The position numbers and the translations under genes were made by a program. A stretch of 42,389 nt of DNA from Synergistaceae bacterium (lineage in GTDB: Bacteria; Synergistota; Synergistia; Synergistales; Synergistaceae). Under the pieces are notes generated by a model that did no database searches, was not told the DNA's origin, and saw only the letters and a program-made list of their open reading frames with translations. The stretch lies in NCBI GenBank assembly GCA_031268885.1, contig JAIRWR010000136.1:1-42389 (forward strand), written 5' to 3'. Shown here in pieces: positions 24,265-35,231 of this stretch. Numbering within the stretch: position 1 is the stretch's first letter; each line of letters opens with the position of its first letter.

Positions 24265-24696
24265 ATGCGTATCAGTACAAAATGTTCGATCGCTCTCCAC
24301 CTGCTTGTTCTGCTTGGGGTATTTAAGGACAAGAAGCTGACGAGCGAGATCCTGGCCAAGAGTATCGGCTGCAACCCTGTTATTGTAAGAAATTTGATCG
24401 GAAGCCTGAAAAAAGCTGGAATAGTTGACGTGCAGCGCGGTTCTGGCGGCGCGTATCTGGTTGCGGATCCGGAGACCGTCACGATTTGGGATGTATATCA
24501 GGCCGTGGATACCGCGTCTTTGGGCGAATTGATCGGAGTACATCCTAACCCCTCCAAGGCGTGTCCTGTGGGAAGTAAGATAGGCCGCTTGCTGGAGAAA
24601 CCTTTCAGCTTGATTGCGGATTCGATCCAAAAAACAATGTCCTGCTATACGTTGAGGCAGATGTTGGATGACTATGCCGATATGCGTTCAAAATGA
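24265..24696 (+). CDS. Rrf2-family transcriptional regulator
   Basis: A 143-residue winged-helix regulator of the Rrf2 family. The N-terminal RISTKCSIALHLLVLL and the recognition region CNPVIVRNLIGSLKKAGIVDVQRGSGGAYL are typical. It lacks the three closely spaced Cys that hold a 2Fe-2S cluster in IscR and NsrR; scattered Cys (positions 8, 36, 100 and one near the C-terminus) remain. It therefore resembles the YwnA type, which may sense thiols or electrophiles instead. It is divergent from the Old Yellow Enzyme gene and two palindromic operators lie in the shared promoter region, so it very likely controls that operon and itself. ATG 24265 has a purine-rich site about 11 nt upstream. A strong terminator follows. 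Confidence 0.93.
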   Translation: MRISTKCSIALHLLVLLGVFKDKKLTSEILAKSIGCNPVIVRNLIGSLKKAGIVDVQRGSGGAYLVADPETVTIWDVYQAVDTASLGELIGVHPNPSKACPVGSKIGRLLEKPFSLIADSIQKTMSCYTLRQMLDDYADMRSK

Positions 24697-24750
24697 GGCG
24701 CTCTGTCTTAGTGTCGCGATTTTGAAGTAAACGGGGTACTCAATAACGTT

Positions 24751-24798
24751 AAGTTCTGCCGCTGTCCACAGACGTAACACAGCGGCAGAACTTTTTTT
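24751..24798 (+). terminator. Strong rho-independent terminator after the Rrf2 gene
   Basis: Arms 24751-24765 and 24779-24793 form a perfect 15-bp stem with a 13-nt loop, followed directly by a T run to 24798. It ends Rrf2 transcription before the convergent DUF4139 gene. Confidence 0.92.
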
Positions 24799-24832
24799 CG
24801 AGTATATTTTATCGATGTGATACGCCCGCGGC

Positions 24833-26410
24833 CTAATATTTATAGTTGTAGTCCAGAGTTTCGCCTCCGGGATATTTTATCGTGTACCTTACGGTGATTT
24901 TTTTCGTCTCGCCGGGAGCGAGCGTCAGCTTCCATGTCAGTATGCCCTCGTCGTCGCGCTCGGCTTTGGGATCTGTTTCGTCGAGCGTAACAGTAACCTT
25001 GTCGACCGTCGAGACGGGCGCCCTGTCAATGACGGTGATTTCGCGCTCCGTATCCGTTCCGTTGGCAACTTCGAGGGTATATCCGTCATTGAACGTGCCG
25101 CTGCCCGTCCACGAACTGCCTGACTCCGCTATCATGGGGGTTTTTTTTGAGAGAACGCGCCGCGACATCCCGAACGGTATGCGCGCGCTGGCGGCGGATT
25201 CCTGAATATAGGCCCGGCCAGACGACGCTCCGTCCACGGACAGTTCGGCCTCGCCCGGCAGCAGGCTCTCTGGGATGACGTCTACGCTTGCCACGACCCA
25301 AGCCTCGCTGTTCTGTTCGGGTATGACGATCAGAACCGGCGTACTCTCCACGGAGAACTCGCCGAGTTTTATCCTGACTTGGCTACCGTCGCCGTCGATC
25401 CTGCCGGAACCCGTTATAGAGACGTCAGTCAGTGTCGTCGTCTGTCGCGGCGCTGGAGCGGGAGCTCTTTCTTCGAGGGTTCTATCCTCAGCCATCATTT
25501 TAGGGAAGTACCCAGGCATATTACTCGTCGTACCCGGGATACCCGCCATGTACGGTACCTTTTCGCGCAGGCCGACGGTGAGAGGGCTAACCTTGGGCGG
25601 ATACACCGACTGCGACGGCGCGCGGGTGCGGAAGGTAAAGGCCCCGTCCAGTTCCATGCCGGTACGCTGCCACGCCCTGGCGTTCATTACCGCGTCGATC
25701 ACGCCAGACTTACTATCCAGCTCCATCTCGTATCCAACCGTCCACCCGGCATGGGGGGTGAACGCCTCGAACGTCAAGGATGCATTGCCGTCAGTGGCGC
25801 CGCGCACCTTCACGGCGGTTTCCGAATTGATTCCCCTTTTTTCGGTCAGGATGCGCTCCAGGTCCTGATACTCCCTGGCTGCCTCGTCGAAGTTCTTTTG
25901 GGCATGAGGGCGCTCTATCGCGATATCGGTCAGGGCGGCCTCGGCCGCGACACGCATTCTCTCCGCCCGGGCCGCATAGTCCGCAACCCCGTCCGCGCTC
26001 GAGACCACCGACCAGTTGCCTCTCTGCCCGGGAGAGTACGCAGCCTGGAGAATCGCTCGGGTCTGTTCGAGCGAGAGCTTCCGTCCGTCGAGCAGGCCGA
26101 GGGCTCTCGCTGCCGCGTCGAGACGGGCCTGGGCGGCATCTAATTCCGGCTGCGCCTCGTTTCCGATGTAGACAGTTTCGACCTTGACTGAGGTAAGGCG
26201 CTCCATGGAGAGACACCTGACACTGTTGAAGTCGAAGGCGCCAGGAAGATCAAAGGCAAACTGCCCGTCCGATTGAACCTGAAACGTGAGTTTCGCACCC
26301 GCCGGATAGAAATCGACCGACACAATATCAAAACCATCCGCGAAGACGGACGCGCAAAATACCGTGACACAGAGCAACAGCGATATCAGAAGATGCGCGT
26401 AAATTCTCAA
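24833..26410 (-). CDS. Secreted DUF4139 (MuiA-like) protein
   Basis: A 525-residue exported protein of the DUF4139 group (mucoidy-inhibitor-like family), whose biochemical role is not established. A signal peptide covers about residues 1-24 (hydrophobic LLISLLLCVTVFC, cleavage near FADG). A predicted coiled coil rich in Ala and Glu (about 90-200) is followed by the DUF4139 beta-rich part: LTFEAFTPHAGWTVGYEMEL, NARAWQRTGMELDGAF, PAPAPRQTT linker, and the C-terminal GTFNDGYTLEVANGTDTER with KITVRYTIKYPGG. The start is TTG 26410, with GAGGGGG 7 nt upstream. It stands alone, converging with the Rrf2 gene. Confidence 0.88.
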   Translation of the reverse strand: MRIYAHLLISLLLCVTVFCASVFADGFDIVSVDFYPAGAKLTFQVQSDGQFAFDLPGAFDFNSVRCLSMERLTSVKVETVYIGNEAQPELDAAQARLDAAARALGLLDGRKLSLEQTRAILQAAYSPGQRGNWSVVSSADGVADYAARAERMRVAAEAALTDIAIERPHAQKNFDEAAREYQDLERILTEKRGINSETAVKVRGATDGNASLTFEAFTPHAGWTVGYEMELDSKSGVIDAVMNARAWQRTGMELDGAFTFRTRAPSQSVYPPKVSPLTVGLREKVPYMAGIPGTTSNMPGYFPKMMAEDRTLEERAPAPAPRQTTTLTDVSITGSGRIDGDGSQVRIKLGEFSVESTPVLIVIPEQNSEAWVVASVDVIPESLLPGEAELSVDGASSGRAYIQESAASARIPFGMSRRVLSKKTPMIAESGSSWTGSGTFNDGYTLEVANGTDTEREITVIDRAPVSTVDKVTVTLDETDPKAERDDEGILTWKLTLAPGETKKITVRYTIKYPGGETLDYNYKY

Positions 26411-26439
26411 AGCAATACCCCCTCATGATGTGAAATCTG

Positions 26440-26463
26440 GCGGGCTGGTAAAAAACAGCCCGC
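26440..26463 (-). other. Leader hairpin ahead of the DUF4139 gene
   Basis: A perfect 8-bp stem (GCGGGCTG with CAGCCCGC) and an 8-nt loop lie 30 bp upstream of the TTG start. On the minus strand the loop is T-rich, but no T-run follows, so it is not a terminator. It may stabilise the message or hide the start; no known class was recognised. Confidence 0.4.
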
Positions 26464-26497
26464 TCCGGCCGGCGCGTGACCGCTGGACGACATGATA

Positions 26498-26525
26498 AGA
26501 TTACGGCCTGCCGATACAATGTCAA
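26498..26525 (-). promoter_or_regulatory. Possible promoter of the DUF4139 gene
   Basis: A perfect TTGACA (26525-26520 on the minus strand) followed after 16 nt by TAATCT (26503-26498), a weak -10. The rest of the 392-bp gap 26411-26802 holds the leader hairpin and no gene; no clear promoter for the plus-strand kinase was found. Confidence 0.4.
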
Positions 26526-26802
26526 CAGGTTTTATTGATGGATATTTCTCGCGCGTGAGCATGTCGGCAATTAAAAATTTCAACTGTAATTGGCAGTATT
26601 TTGGTCTGAGTATTTTTGCATAATTAGGGGAAATTACGCTATCATTCTTAGAGGGTATTTATAAAAATAATGAACTCCAAAGTCTGGCAGGGAAGACCGC
26701 TCCGTTCGGATGGCGCTTCCCGCTGACGCCGATAACCGCCGGTCAACAATAAGCTATATGAATAGAGATGAGTACATTCGCGACAGAGGGAGTGTTTTAA
26801 GA

Positions 26803-29242
<2,440 letters not shown>

Positions 29243-29250
<8 letters not shown>

Positions 29251-30457
29251 GAACATCGTGGAAGACATGGTAAATATGAGCGTGTTCACCGATTCTCTGT
29301 CGAACTACGCGCGCAATCTCAGCGTCAGCGCGGTGGTCATGACGATATTGGCCGTATTCATGCTGATCGGACTGTTCGACAAGTTAAACGGCAACAAACG
29401 GGGCTACGGCGAGCGCTTCGATGCCGGTTTCAATGCCATGGGCAGCCTGGCGATGGCAATAGTGGGCATCATTGCCGTCTCCCCAGTGCTCTTGAGGGTT
29501 CTTTCGCCAATGGTAACTCCGCTGTACCAGAGGATCGGAGCTTCGCCGGCGATGTTCCCGGCGTCGCTTCTGGCGCTTGATATGGGAGGTTACGCGATGG
29601 CTGTTCAGATGGCTCAGGGCAACGCGGCGGCCGGCAATTACGCCGGGATCATTGTGGCGTCGATGATGGGGATCACGGTTTGCTTCACCATCCCCTACGC
29701 CCTCACCGTTATAAAAAAAGAGGACCACCCTCTCTTTGCCACGGGCATTCTGCTGGGCGTGGTGACGATGCCGGCCGGATGTCTGCTCGGAGGGCTCGCG
29801 ATGAACTTTACCTCGACCCCGATGCCGTTCGCCGAATTATTGGCGGATACGCTGCCGGTCATCCTGCTGGCTGTGTTGGTGGGTGTCGGGCTGATATTGA
29901 GACAATCTATCATGCTGAGTATCTTTGCCGCATTTGGCAGATGCGTCACCTTTATAGCCACCGTAAGCCCAGGCATTGCGATCTTTCAGTACCTCACCGG
30001 AGTCCGTCTGCCCATATTCCATCTCATGGTGGAGGAGGATCCCATCCTCGGCGGCGTGCCTTTGGAGGTAGGCCTGCTCCTGGTGGGCCTTATCGCTATA
30101 GTGCTCGCTGGCGCGTTCCCGATGATACTCTTCTTGGACCGCGGGCTCGGACCCCTGATGATAAAATTCGGCGAAAAGACCGGCATCAACGGAGAGTCCT
30201 CCGCGGGCCTTCTGACCCAGCTCGCGAACAGCATTCCGGTGTGGAGCGTCATAGACGGCATGAACAATCGGGGAAAACTCTTAAACGTCGTCTTCGCGGT
30301 CTCCGGTTCCTTTGTCTTTGGCGACGTCCTTGCCTTTGCCGGCGGCGCGAATCCTGAGATGATATTTCCAGTCATCGTGGCAAAACTGTCCGGTGGAATC
30401 CTTGCGATACTGCTCGCCGTTCTGCTGATCGAGAAGAAAGTGATCAAACTCGATTGA
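29243..30457 (+). CDS. EutH-family ethanolamine-type permease
   Basis: A polytopic inner-membrane protein of the EutH family (ethanolamine uptake). About ten or eleven hydrophobic segments run through it; diagnostic stretches are [76 protein letters not shown] and [13 protein letters not shown]. Length is about 404 residues, as expected. The start is not certain: GTG 29243 has AAGAGG 9 nt upstream and overlaps the kinase end by 8 nt; ATG 29267 and ATG 29276 are alternatives. No ethanolamine ammonia-lyase or microcompartment gene lies in the window, so the real substrate could be another amine. It is followed after 7 bp by an AbrB-type permease. Confidence 0.9.
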
Positions 30458-30464
30458 GTAGCTT

Positions 30465-31541
30465 ATGACCAGTGTTATCTCTCTCATATTTTTGTTTTCT
30501 GTCGGCTCGGCCGGATACATCGTCTTCAAGAAGGCACGGCTTCCGCTGCCGGCGCTTTTGGGTTCCATGACAGCAGCCGCCGTGCTCGCGATGGCGGGCA
30601 GATATCCAAACGCGCCGATCTCCGCGGTATCCTCGGCCTGCAAGGTCATCATGGGCCTGATTATGGGACGCAGGCTGAACAGAAGCTCGCTCGCCCTTCT
30701 TAGGCACGCGATAAAACCGGCGCTGGTCGTCTCTGTCTGGATGGTTCTCCTGTCGATATTTGGCGGAATTCTCTTCTCACGGATGTCCGGCCTCCCCATG
30801 TCTACGTCGCTCATCGGATCGTCCATGGGCGGCATCAGCGAGATGGCCGTATTTGCGCTATCCATGAATTTCGACGCGGCGACCGTTACAATAATGGGCG
30901 TTTCAAGGCTTGTCGCAGTGCTGGTGATAACTCCGTGGATCGCGGAAAAGTGGTCGAAACGGCTTGAAAAGAAGAGAGTGAGCGGCGGCGACTGTAAAAC
31001 GCCGAATCTGAACCCGGGCGGACAAGACCGCGCCGCTCGAATGTCAGGACGTGAAGTCGGCTGTATGTCAATCCTGTCAATCGCCGGCGGATTCGCGTTC
31101 GAATCGGTTGGAATACCGGCTGGTTATATGCTGGGCGCCGTCTTTATGTCTGGCGCGTTCTCCCTCGTCTCGGGGAGGACCTTCACGATACCGCCGCGGA
31201 TCATGGCCGCCGCGCAGATTGGAATTGGATTGGAGATAGCGCGCCAGTTCGGCCCGGAGCAGATCGGTTACTTTACAAACGCGAGGTTTTTGATCACCCT
31301 CATCGTCAGCAACATCCTCACCAACGCGCTCAACCTGCTCCTCTCTCTGATCATCAGGAAGATGACAGGCTGGGACCCGCTCACATGCCTGCTCTCGACC
31401 TGCGCGGGAGGATTGAGTCAGATGGTAATCGTGGCGGAGGAGATGAACGCGGATCCTCTCACTATAGGGATTCTTCAGCTTACGAGGTATCTGGCGATAG
31501 TATCTTGCCTGCCCTTCCTCGTCATGACGATGCTCGCGTAG
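30465..31541 (+). CDS. AbrB-family membrane protein (Gneg_AbrB_dup type)
   Basis: A 358-residue integral membrane protein of the AbrB duplication family, once named ammonia monooxygenase-like. It is unrelated to the AbrB DNA-binding regulator. The two internal repeats are visible: KKARLPLPALLGSMTAAAVL in the first half and ESVGIPAGYMLGAVFMSGAF in the second. Other shared pieces are STSLIGSSMGGISEMAVFAL and LLSTCAGGLSQMVIVAEEMN. About ten membrane segments are expected. It starts 7 bp after the EutH stop and is likely co-transcribed, so the two may handle related small metabolites. Function of the family is unsettled, so no substrate is assigned. Confidence 0.9.
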   Translation: MTSVISLIFLFSVGSAGYIVFKKARLPLPALLGSMTAAAVLAMAGRYPNAPISAVSSACKVIMGLIMGRRLNRSSLALLRHAIKPALVVSVWMVLLSIFGGILFSRMSGLPMSTSLIGSSMGGISEMAVFALSMNFDAATVTIMGVSRLVAVLVITPWIAEKWSKRLEKKRVSGGDCKTPNLNPGGQDRAARMSGREVGCMSILSIAGGFAFESVGIPAGYMLGAVFMSGAFSLVSGRTFTIPPRIMAAAQIGIGLEIARQFGPEQIGYFTNARFLITLIVSNILTNALNLLLSLIIRKMTGWDPLTCLLSTCAGGLSQMVIVAEEMNADPLTIGILQLTRYLAIVSCLPFLVMTMLA

Positions 31542-31599
31542 ATTGAGGAAAAAGGATATTCCACTTACCTTGCGCGATTCTTGCCTATTTTGAGGCTGA

Positions 31600-31616
31600 A
31601 GCGGCAAACTGCCGCT
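31600..31616 (+). terminator. Weak hairpin after the permease operon
   Basis: A 7-bp perfect stem (AGCGGCA with TGCCGCT, 3-nt loop) lies 59 bp past the AbrB-type stop. The nearest T run is some 10 nt further on, so it is at best a weak terminator. Confidence 0.3.
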
Positions 31617-31664
31617 CAAGTTGAGATTTTTCGGCTAAAAATTCTGTATTGTACAAATATGCGA

Positions 31665-31692
31665 GGGACACTGAGGATTTATCTTCTATAAT
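31665..31692 (+). promoter_or_regulatory. Promoter of the His-rich secreted protein gene
   Basis: GGGACA (31665-31670), 16 nt, then a perfect TATAAT (31687-31692). The leader would be about 113 nt long before ATG 31813. Confidence 0.55.
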
Positions 31693-31812
31693 TTAATGAC
31701 GTAGCACTGATAGAAGTTGCGGTATGCGGCGTTGGAATGAACACCTTAAAATCAGATTGGGATATGTCCGCTGGTGGTGTTCTTTGACTCTTTTAACGAA
31801 GGGAGAACAGGG

Positions 31813-32463
31813 ATGAAAAAAATCAAAAAAATCACGGTTCTGGTGATGCTGGCCGCTATTCTCTCCTGTCTGGCGATAACGCCGTCGTGGGCGGGAAACC
31901 AAGTCCGCTTGCAGCCTGGCTGGTGGTATTTCTCCATCGGGGGTCGCGACGCTCCAGGCGGCGTGCTTTGGCATCTGCCGAAGGGGGCAGGTTATTTCAA
32001 ATCCAACATGAACCCAGCGACCTTCATGCAAAGATTGTCGGAGGAGGAGGTTCATATGGCCTACCCCTATTACGACATGCCTAAGTATTTCGCGGGCGGG
32101 CAGGATGTCTGGTTGGAACACTGCCTCCAATCCCCGTACATGTTGCGCCGCCCTCCGATGTCGAGGCCCGCGCCGGCATGTTATTACGGCGGCGGCGGGT
32201 ATGTCCCGCCGAACGGCACACGCTACAGGCATAGGGAACCCGGATTCGAGAGATATGCCTACATCATTATTCAGGACAGGGCGCTGGGGTTTGTGGATCG
32301 TTCGGCGCATGAGGGTTTCCGGAGACTGTTTCGCGAAATTTTCGACGACGGAGCGCGTCCCAATCATCACCCGCGTCCACATCATGATCCACGCCCCCGC
32401 CATAATAACCCGCGTCCCCATCATAATAACCCGCGTCCTCACCATCAACAGAGGTACAAGTAG
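31813..32463 (+). CDS. Secreted protein with His/Pro/Arg repeat tail
   Basis: A 216-residue exported protein of unknown family. A signal peptide covers about residues 1-27 (KKIKKITVLVMLAAILSCLA, cleavage near PSWAG). The middle is rich in Gly, Tyr and Pro (LQPGWWYFSIGG, YYGGGGYVPPNG). The last 38 residues are a low-complexity tail of short His-Asn-Pro-Arg units (PRPHH, PRPHHNN) encoded by near-identical DNA repeats. Tails of this sort often bind nickel, zinc or copper; that is an inference here. ATG 31813 has GGGAG 7 nt upstream. The gene is alone, with its own promoter and a scar-like non-coding region after it. Confidence 0.82.
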   Translation: MKKIKKITVLVMLAAILSCLAITPSWAGNQVRLQPGWWYFSIGGRDAPGGVLWHLPKGAGYFKSNMNPATFMQRLSEEEVHMAYPYYDMPKYFAGGQDVWLEHCLQSPYMLRRPPMSRPAPACYYGGGGYVPPNGTRYRHREPGFERYAYIIIQDRALGFVDRSAHEGFRRLFREIFDDGARPNHHPRPHHDPRPRHNNPRPHHNNPRPHHQQRYK

Positions 32464-32499
32464 AAACCAAGGCAGCATTACGGTCAAAATAGACGGAAT

Positions 32500-32590
32500 C
32501 GGCTAGGAGGCCGTTCATTAGTTGAGCGGCCGTCCTCCCACACTAACCGTACGTACGGTTCCGTATTCGACGCCTCAGCCATTCGCTACG
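32500..32590 (-). mobile_element. Probable remnant of a group II intron 3' end
   Basis: Read on the minus strand, about 32590 to 32500 contains TACGGAACCGTACGTACGG followed by GTGTGGGAGGACGG and, after a hairpin, CCTCCTAGCCGATT. This matches from memory the domain V/VI end of bacterial group II introns (domain V hairpin, GTGTGAGAGGACGG, then CCTCCTACTCGAT at the 3' splice end). The domain VI stem GGAGGACGGCCG with CGGCCTCC is kept. The 5' strand of domain V pairs poorly, so it looks decayed. No reverse transcriptase gene is present. The perfect 16-bp palindrome at 32545-32560 is part of this element. Confidence 0.45.
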
Positions 32591-32659
32591 CTCGTCTCTT
32601 TGAGCTAAAATTAAACAAACCAGTATATCGTTTTAGAATATAATCATATATTTTTAGAT

Positions 32660-32806
32660 ATGACCTTATCATCCGGAAGCATCGCTTTCATCTGCGAAAT
32701 AACCGGAAAGCGGGAGGCCAAGCGTTTCGCGGTTTGCGGCCCCGCGAACGGCGCGAGTGCGTTATCGCTGACGAACAGCAAGGATCTGTGGTTTGAGGAT
32801 GCTTGA
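32660..32806 (+). CDS. Doubtful 48-residue ORF in the gap before the mutase operon
   Basis: The 590-bp gap 32464-33053 holds the intron remnant, an AT-rich stretch (32600-32660), this short frame and the mutase leader. The product begins MTLSSGSIAFICEITGKR and ends LTNSKDLWFEDA. It has a GC-rich, coding-like body but no ribosome binding site and no recognisable family. It may be a piece of a lost gene. Confidence 0.2.
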   Translation: MTLSSGSIAFICEITGKREAKRFAVCGPANGASALSLTNSKDLWFEDA

Positions 32807-32947
32807 GAAATATTGAACATGCTTCAGGATTGTGCTAAAGTTATAGTTATGATCAGATGTAAATATCAGGAAAGACATTCAGCCATATTGCCGTTTATTA
32901 ATGTCCGTGACGCGTTAGTTTTGTCGAACGGCGAGCGGATCTCCTCG

Positions 32948-32975
32948 TTGACGAGCGCGGCGCAAATGATAATAT
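32948..32975 (+). promoter_or_regulatory. Possible promoter of the mutase operon
   Basis: TTGACG (32948-32953), 16 nt, then TAATAT (32970-32975). The -10 is weak. The leader would be about 70 nt and ends in GGGGAGG before ATG 33054. No B12 riboswitch elements were recognised in it. Confidence 0.35.
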
Positions 32976-33053
32976 TTACGTATGTTCTACTGCTACAGGA
33001 GGTTTCATAATTGTAGGCGCTTTTGATTTAAACAAATTTGGGGAGGTAAGATA

Positions 33054-35231
33054 ATGAACGATGAGAAGACCAGGTGCTCAGACTCACAGGACATGACGGC
33101 TCAGAATTCAGCGGCGGTCTCTCCGGGCGTCGACTTCAGCGAGTTTCCCCCGACGAACTACGACGAGTGGAAGGAAGCGGCTGTTGCGGCGTTAAAAGGA
33201 GCCCCGTTCGAAAAGAGCTTGTTCACTCAGACGTATGAGGGCATAAAGCTGGAACCTCTGTACACCGCCGAGCACACAAAGGACCTGGAGTTTGTCAAAA
33301 CCATGCCGGGAGAACCGCCCCTGGTCCGCGGGACGCGAGTGTCCGGTTACATCGCCTCACCGTGGGAGATAGCTCAGGAGAGCGATGCCCCGTCCGCGGC
33401 GGAGGCGAACGAAATCACGGTTCACGACTTCGAGCGGGGGGCATCCACGATTACGCCACGCCTGGACGAAGCGACGCTGGAGGGAGCGGACTCGAAATCC
33501 CCGGCGGACGGAGGCGGGGTTCCCATCTCCAGCCTGAGTGACGCTATGGAGTTTTTGAAGGGAATTGATATATCGAAGCACTCGTTGCACGTTCATGCCG
33601 GAACATCATCCGCCGCTCTGCTCGGATTTTTCAGCGAGGCGGCCAACAGAAGCGGCTTCTCCGTATCGGACCTGAACGGGTGTATAGGGGCCGATCCCAT
33701 AGGTTTGTACCTGAAGCGCGGCGCCATCCCCAGAGGTCTCGGCCGGATATTCGACGAAATCGCTCACACAATCCGCTACGCGAAGTCAAACGCGCCGAAA
33801 CTCAGGACGATTCTCCTCGGCGGCAGCATATATCACAACGGCGGTGGCAACTCCGTACAGGAGGTCGCCTACGTGATGGCCTCGGCCATAGAGATCGTCC
33901 ACGCGATGCGGGATCGCGGCATAGACATAGACGCGGTCGCGGAGCGTATTCGATTCGAGTTCTCGCTCGGCTCCAATTTCTTTATGGAGATAGCTAAGAT
34001 AAGGGGCGCGCGGCTGATATGGTCCCGGATAGCCGAATCCTTCGGCGGGACAGGCGAGTCCCTGGAAGCCAACATCTTCGGCCGCACATCGAGCTTTACA
34101 AAGACCGTCTACGACCCATACGTGAACATCCTGCGCAATACCACCGAGGCGTTTTCTGGCGTAGTCGGAGGCCTGGACGGGCTCACCGTGGCGCGCTTCA
34201 ACGAGGCGACGCACGCCGGGGACGAGTTCTCACGCAGGATATCCCGCAACGCGCAGATCATGCTTCAAAACGAATTTCACCTTCTGCAGCCGATTGATCC
34301 CGCCGGCGGGTCGTGGTACATCGAATCCCTCACCGATACATTCGCGAAGAAGGTCTGGGAGGTAATTCAGGAGATCGAGGGCAAGGGAGGAATAATCGCC
34401 GCTATCAAAGAGGGCCGGGTACAGGCCGCTGTGGACGACATCCTTCAGCAGCGCTTCAAGAAGCTGGCTGGGCGCTCTGACCGCGCGGTGGGGACCAATA
34501 TGTATCCCAACACTGGAGAGACTCCGCTGCGTTTCGCCGAGCCGGATGTCAAGGCTACCGCGGCAAAGCGAGAGAAAGAGCTGCAAAAGGCGAAGTCCGA
34601 GAGATCGGATGCCGAGATTGGGACAAAACTCGAATCCATCTCGAAAGATTTAGGCGGAGATCTGATAGAGCACATTATCGGGGCGGCCAGATCAGGAGCC
34701 ACAATCGGAGAGATAAGCGGAGCGCTTGGAGCGGGCAGCGATCCAGAGCCCAAGATTCAGCCCTTGCGCGAACATCGCTGGACTGAGCAGTTCGAGGCGA
34801 TGAGAAAGCGCACCGAGGATTACAGGGACAAAACAGGCGACAACGTCAAAATCTTCCTGGCCAACATGGGGCCGATTCCTCAACACAAGGCGAGGGCCGA
34901 TTTCATAACCGGATTTATGGAGGTCGGCAACTTCAAGGTGCTCAAGAACGATGGGTTCAAGACCGTCGAGGAGTGCGCGGAGGCGGCAGTGGCAAGCGGC
35001 GCGGACTTGGCCGTTATCTGCTCCACCGACGACACCTATCCAGAACTCGCGCCGCCGCTCGCCGAGAGCATAAAGAAGAAGAAGTCCTCCATGAAGGTCT
35101 TCCTGGCAGGCGCTCCGGCGGAGGAGTTCAAGCAGTCGTATGTCAACGCCGGTGTGGACGATTTTATAAGCGTCCGTTCGAACTGTCTCGCGGTTCTGAC
35201 CGACCTTCAAAAAGCAAAGGGGATGATGTAG
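33054..35231 (+). CDS. mutA: Methylmalonyl-CoA mutase small (beta) subunit
   Basis: The non-catalytic partner of heterodimeric methylmalonyl-CoA mutase, which interconverts succinyl-CoA and (R)-methylmalonyl-CoA. Its 725 residues have the same two-domain plan as the large subunit: a TIM barrel (about 30-560; GSIYHNGGGNSVQEVAYVMA, FEFSLGSNFFMEIAKIRGAR, DPAGGSWYIESLTD) and a C-terminal flavodoxin-like domain. In that domain the B12-binding DxHxxG is replaced by PIPQHKARADF, so it does not bind cobalamin in the normal way, as is usual for this subunit. ATG 33054 has GGGGAGG 7 nt upstream. Its TAG is followed at once by the ATG of mutB. Confidence 0.96.
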   Translation: MNDEKTRCSDSQDMTAQNSAAVSPGVDFSEFPPTNYDEWKEAAVAALKGAPFEKSLFTQTYEGIKLEPLYTAEHTKDLEFVKTMPGEPPLVRGTRVSGYIASPWEIAQESDAPSAAEANEITVHDFERGASTITPRLDEATLEGADSKSPADGGGVPISSLSDAMEFLKGIDISKHSLHVHAGTSSAALLGFFSEAANRSGFSVSDLNGCIGADPIGLYLKRGAIPRGLGRIFDEIAHTIRYAKSNAPKLRTILLGGSIYHNGGGNSVQEVAYVMASAIEIVHAMRDRGIDIDAVAERIRFEFSLGSNFFMEIAKIRGARLIWSRIAESFGGTGESLEANIFGRTSSFTKTVYDPYVNILRNTTEAFSGVVGGLDGLTVARFNEATHAGDEFSRRISRNAQIMLQNEFHLLQPIDPAGGSWYIESLTDTFAKKVWEVIQEIEGKGGIIAAIKEGRVQAAVDDILQQRFKKLAGRSDRAVGTNMYPNTGETPLRFAEPDVKATAAKREKELQKAKSERSDAEIGTKLESISKDLGGDLIEHIIGAARSGATIGEISGALGAGSDPEPKIQPLREHRWTEQFEAMRKRTEDYRDKTGDNVKIFLANMGPIPQHKARADFITGFMEVGNFKVLKNDGFKTVEECAEAAVASGADLAVICSTDDTYPELAPPLAESIKKKKSSMKVFLAGAPAEEFKQSYVNAGVDDFISVRSNCLAVLTDLQKAKGMM

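Noticed and set aside
32545-32560. Perfect 16-bp palindrome considered as a regulator operator for mutA.
   Set aside because: It lies 490 bp upstream and is better explained as part of the intron domain V-like hairpin.
32813-33010. 65-codon frame just before the mutase operon.
   Set aside because: No binding site, no family, and it covers the likely promoter of mutA.
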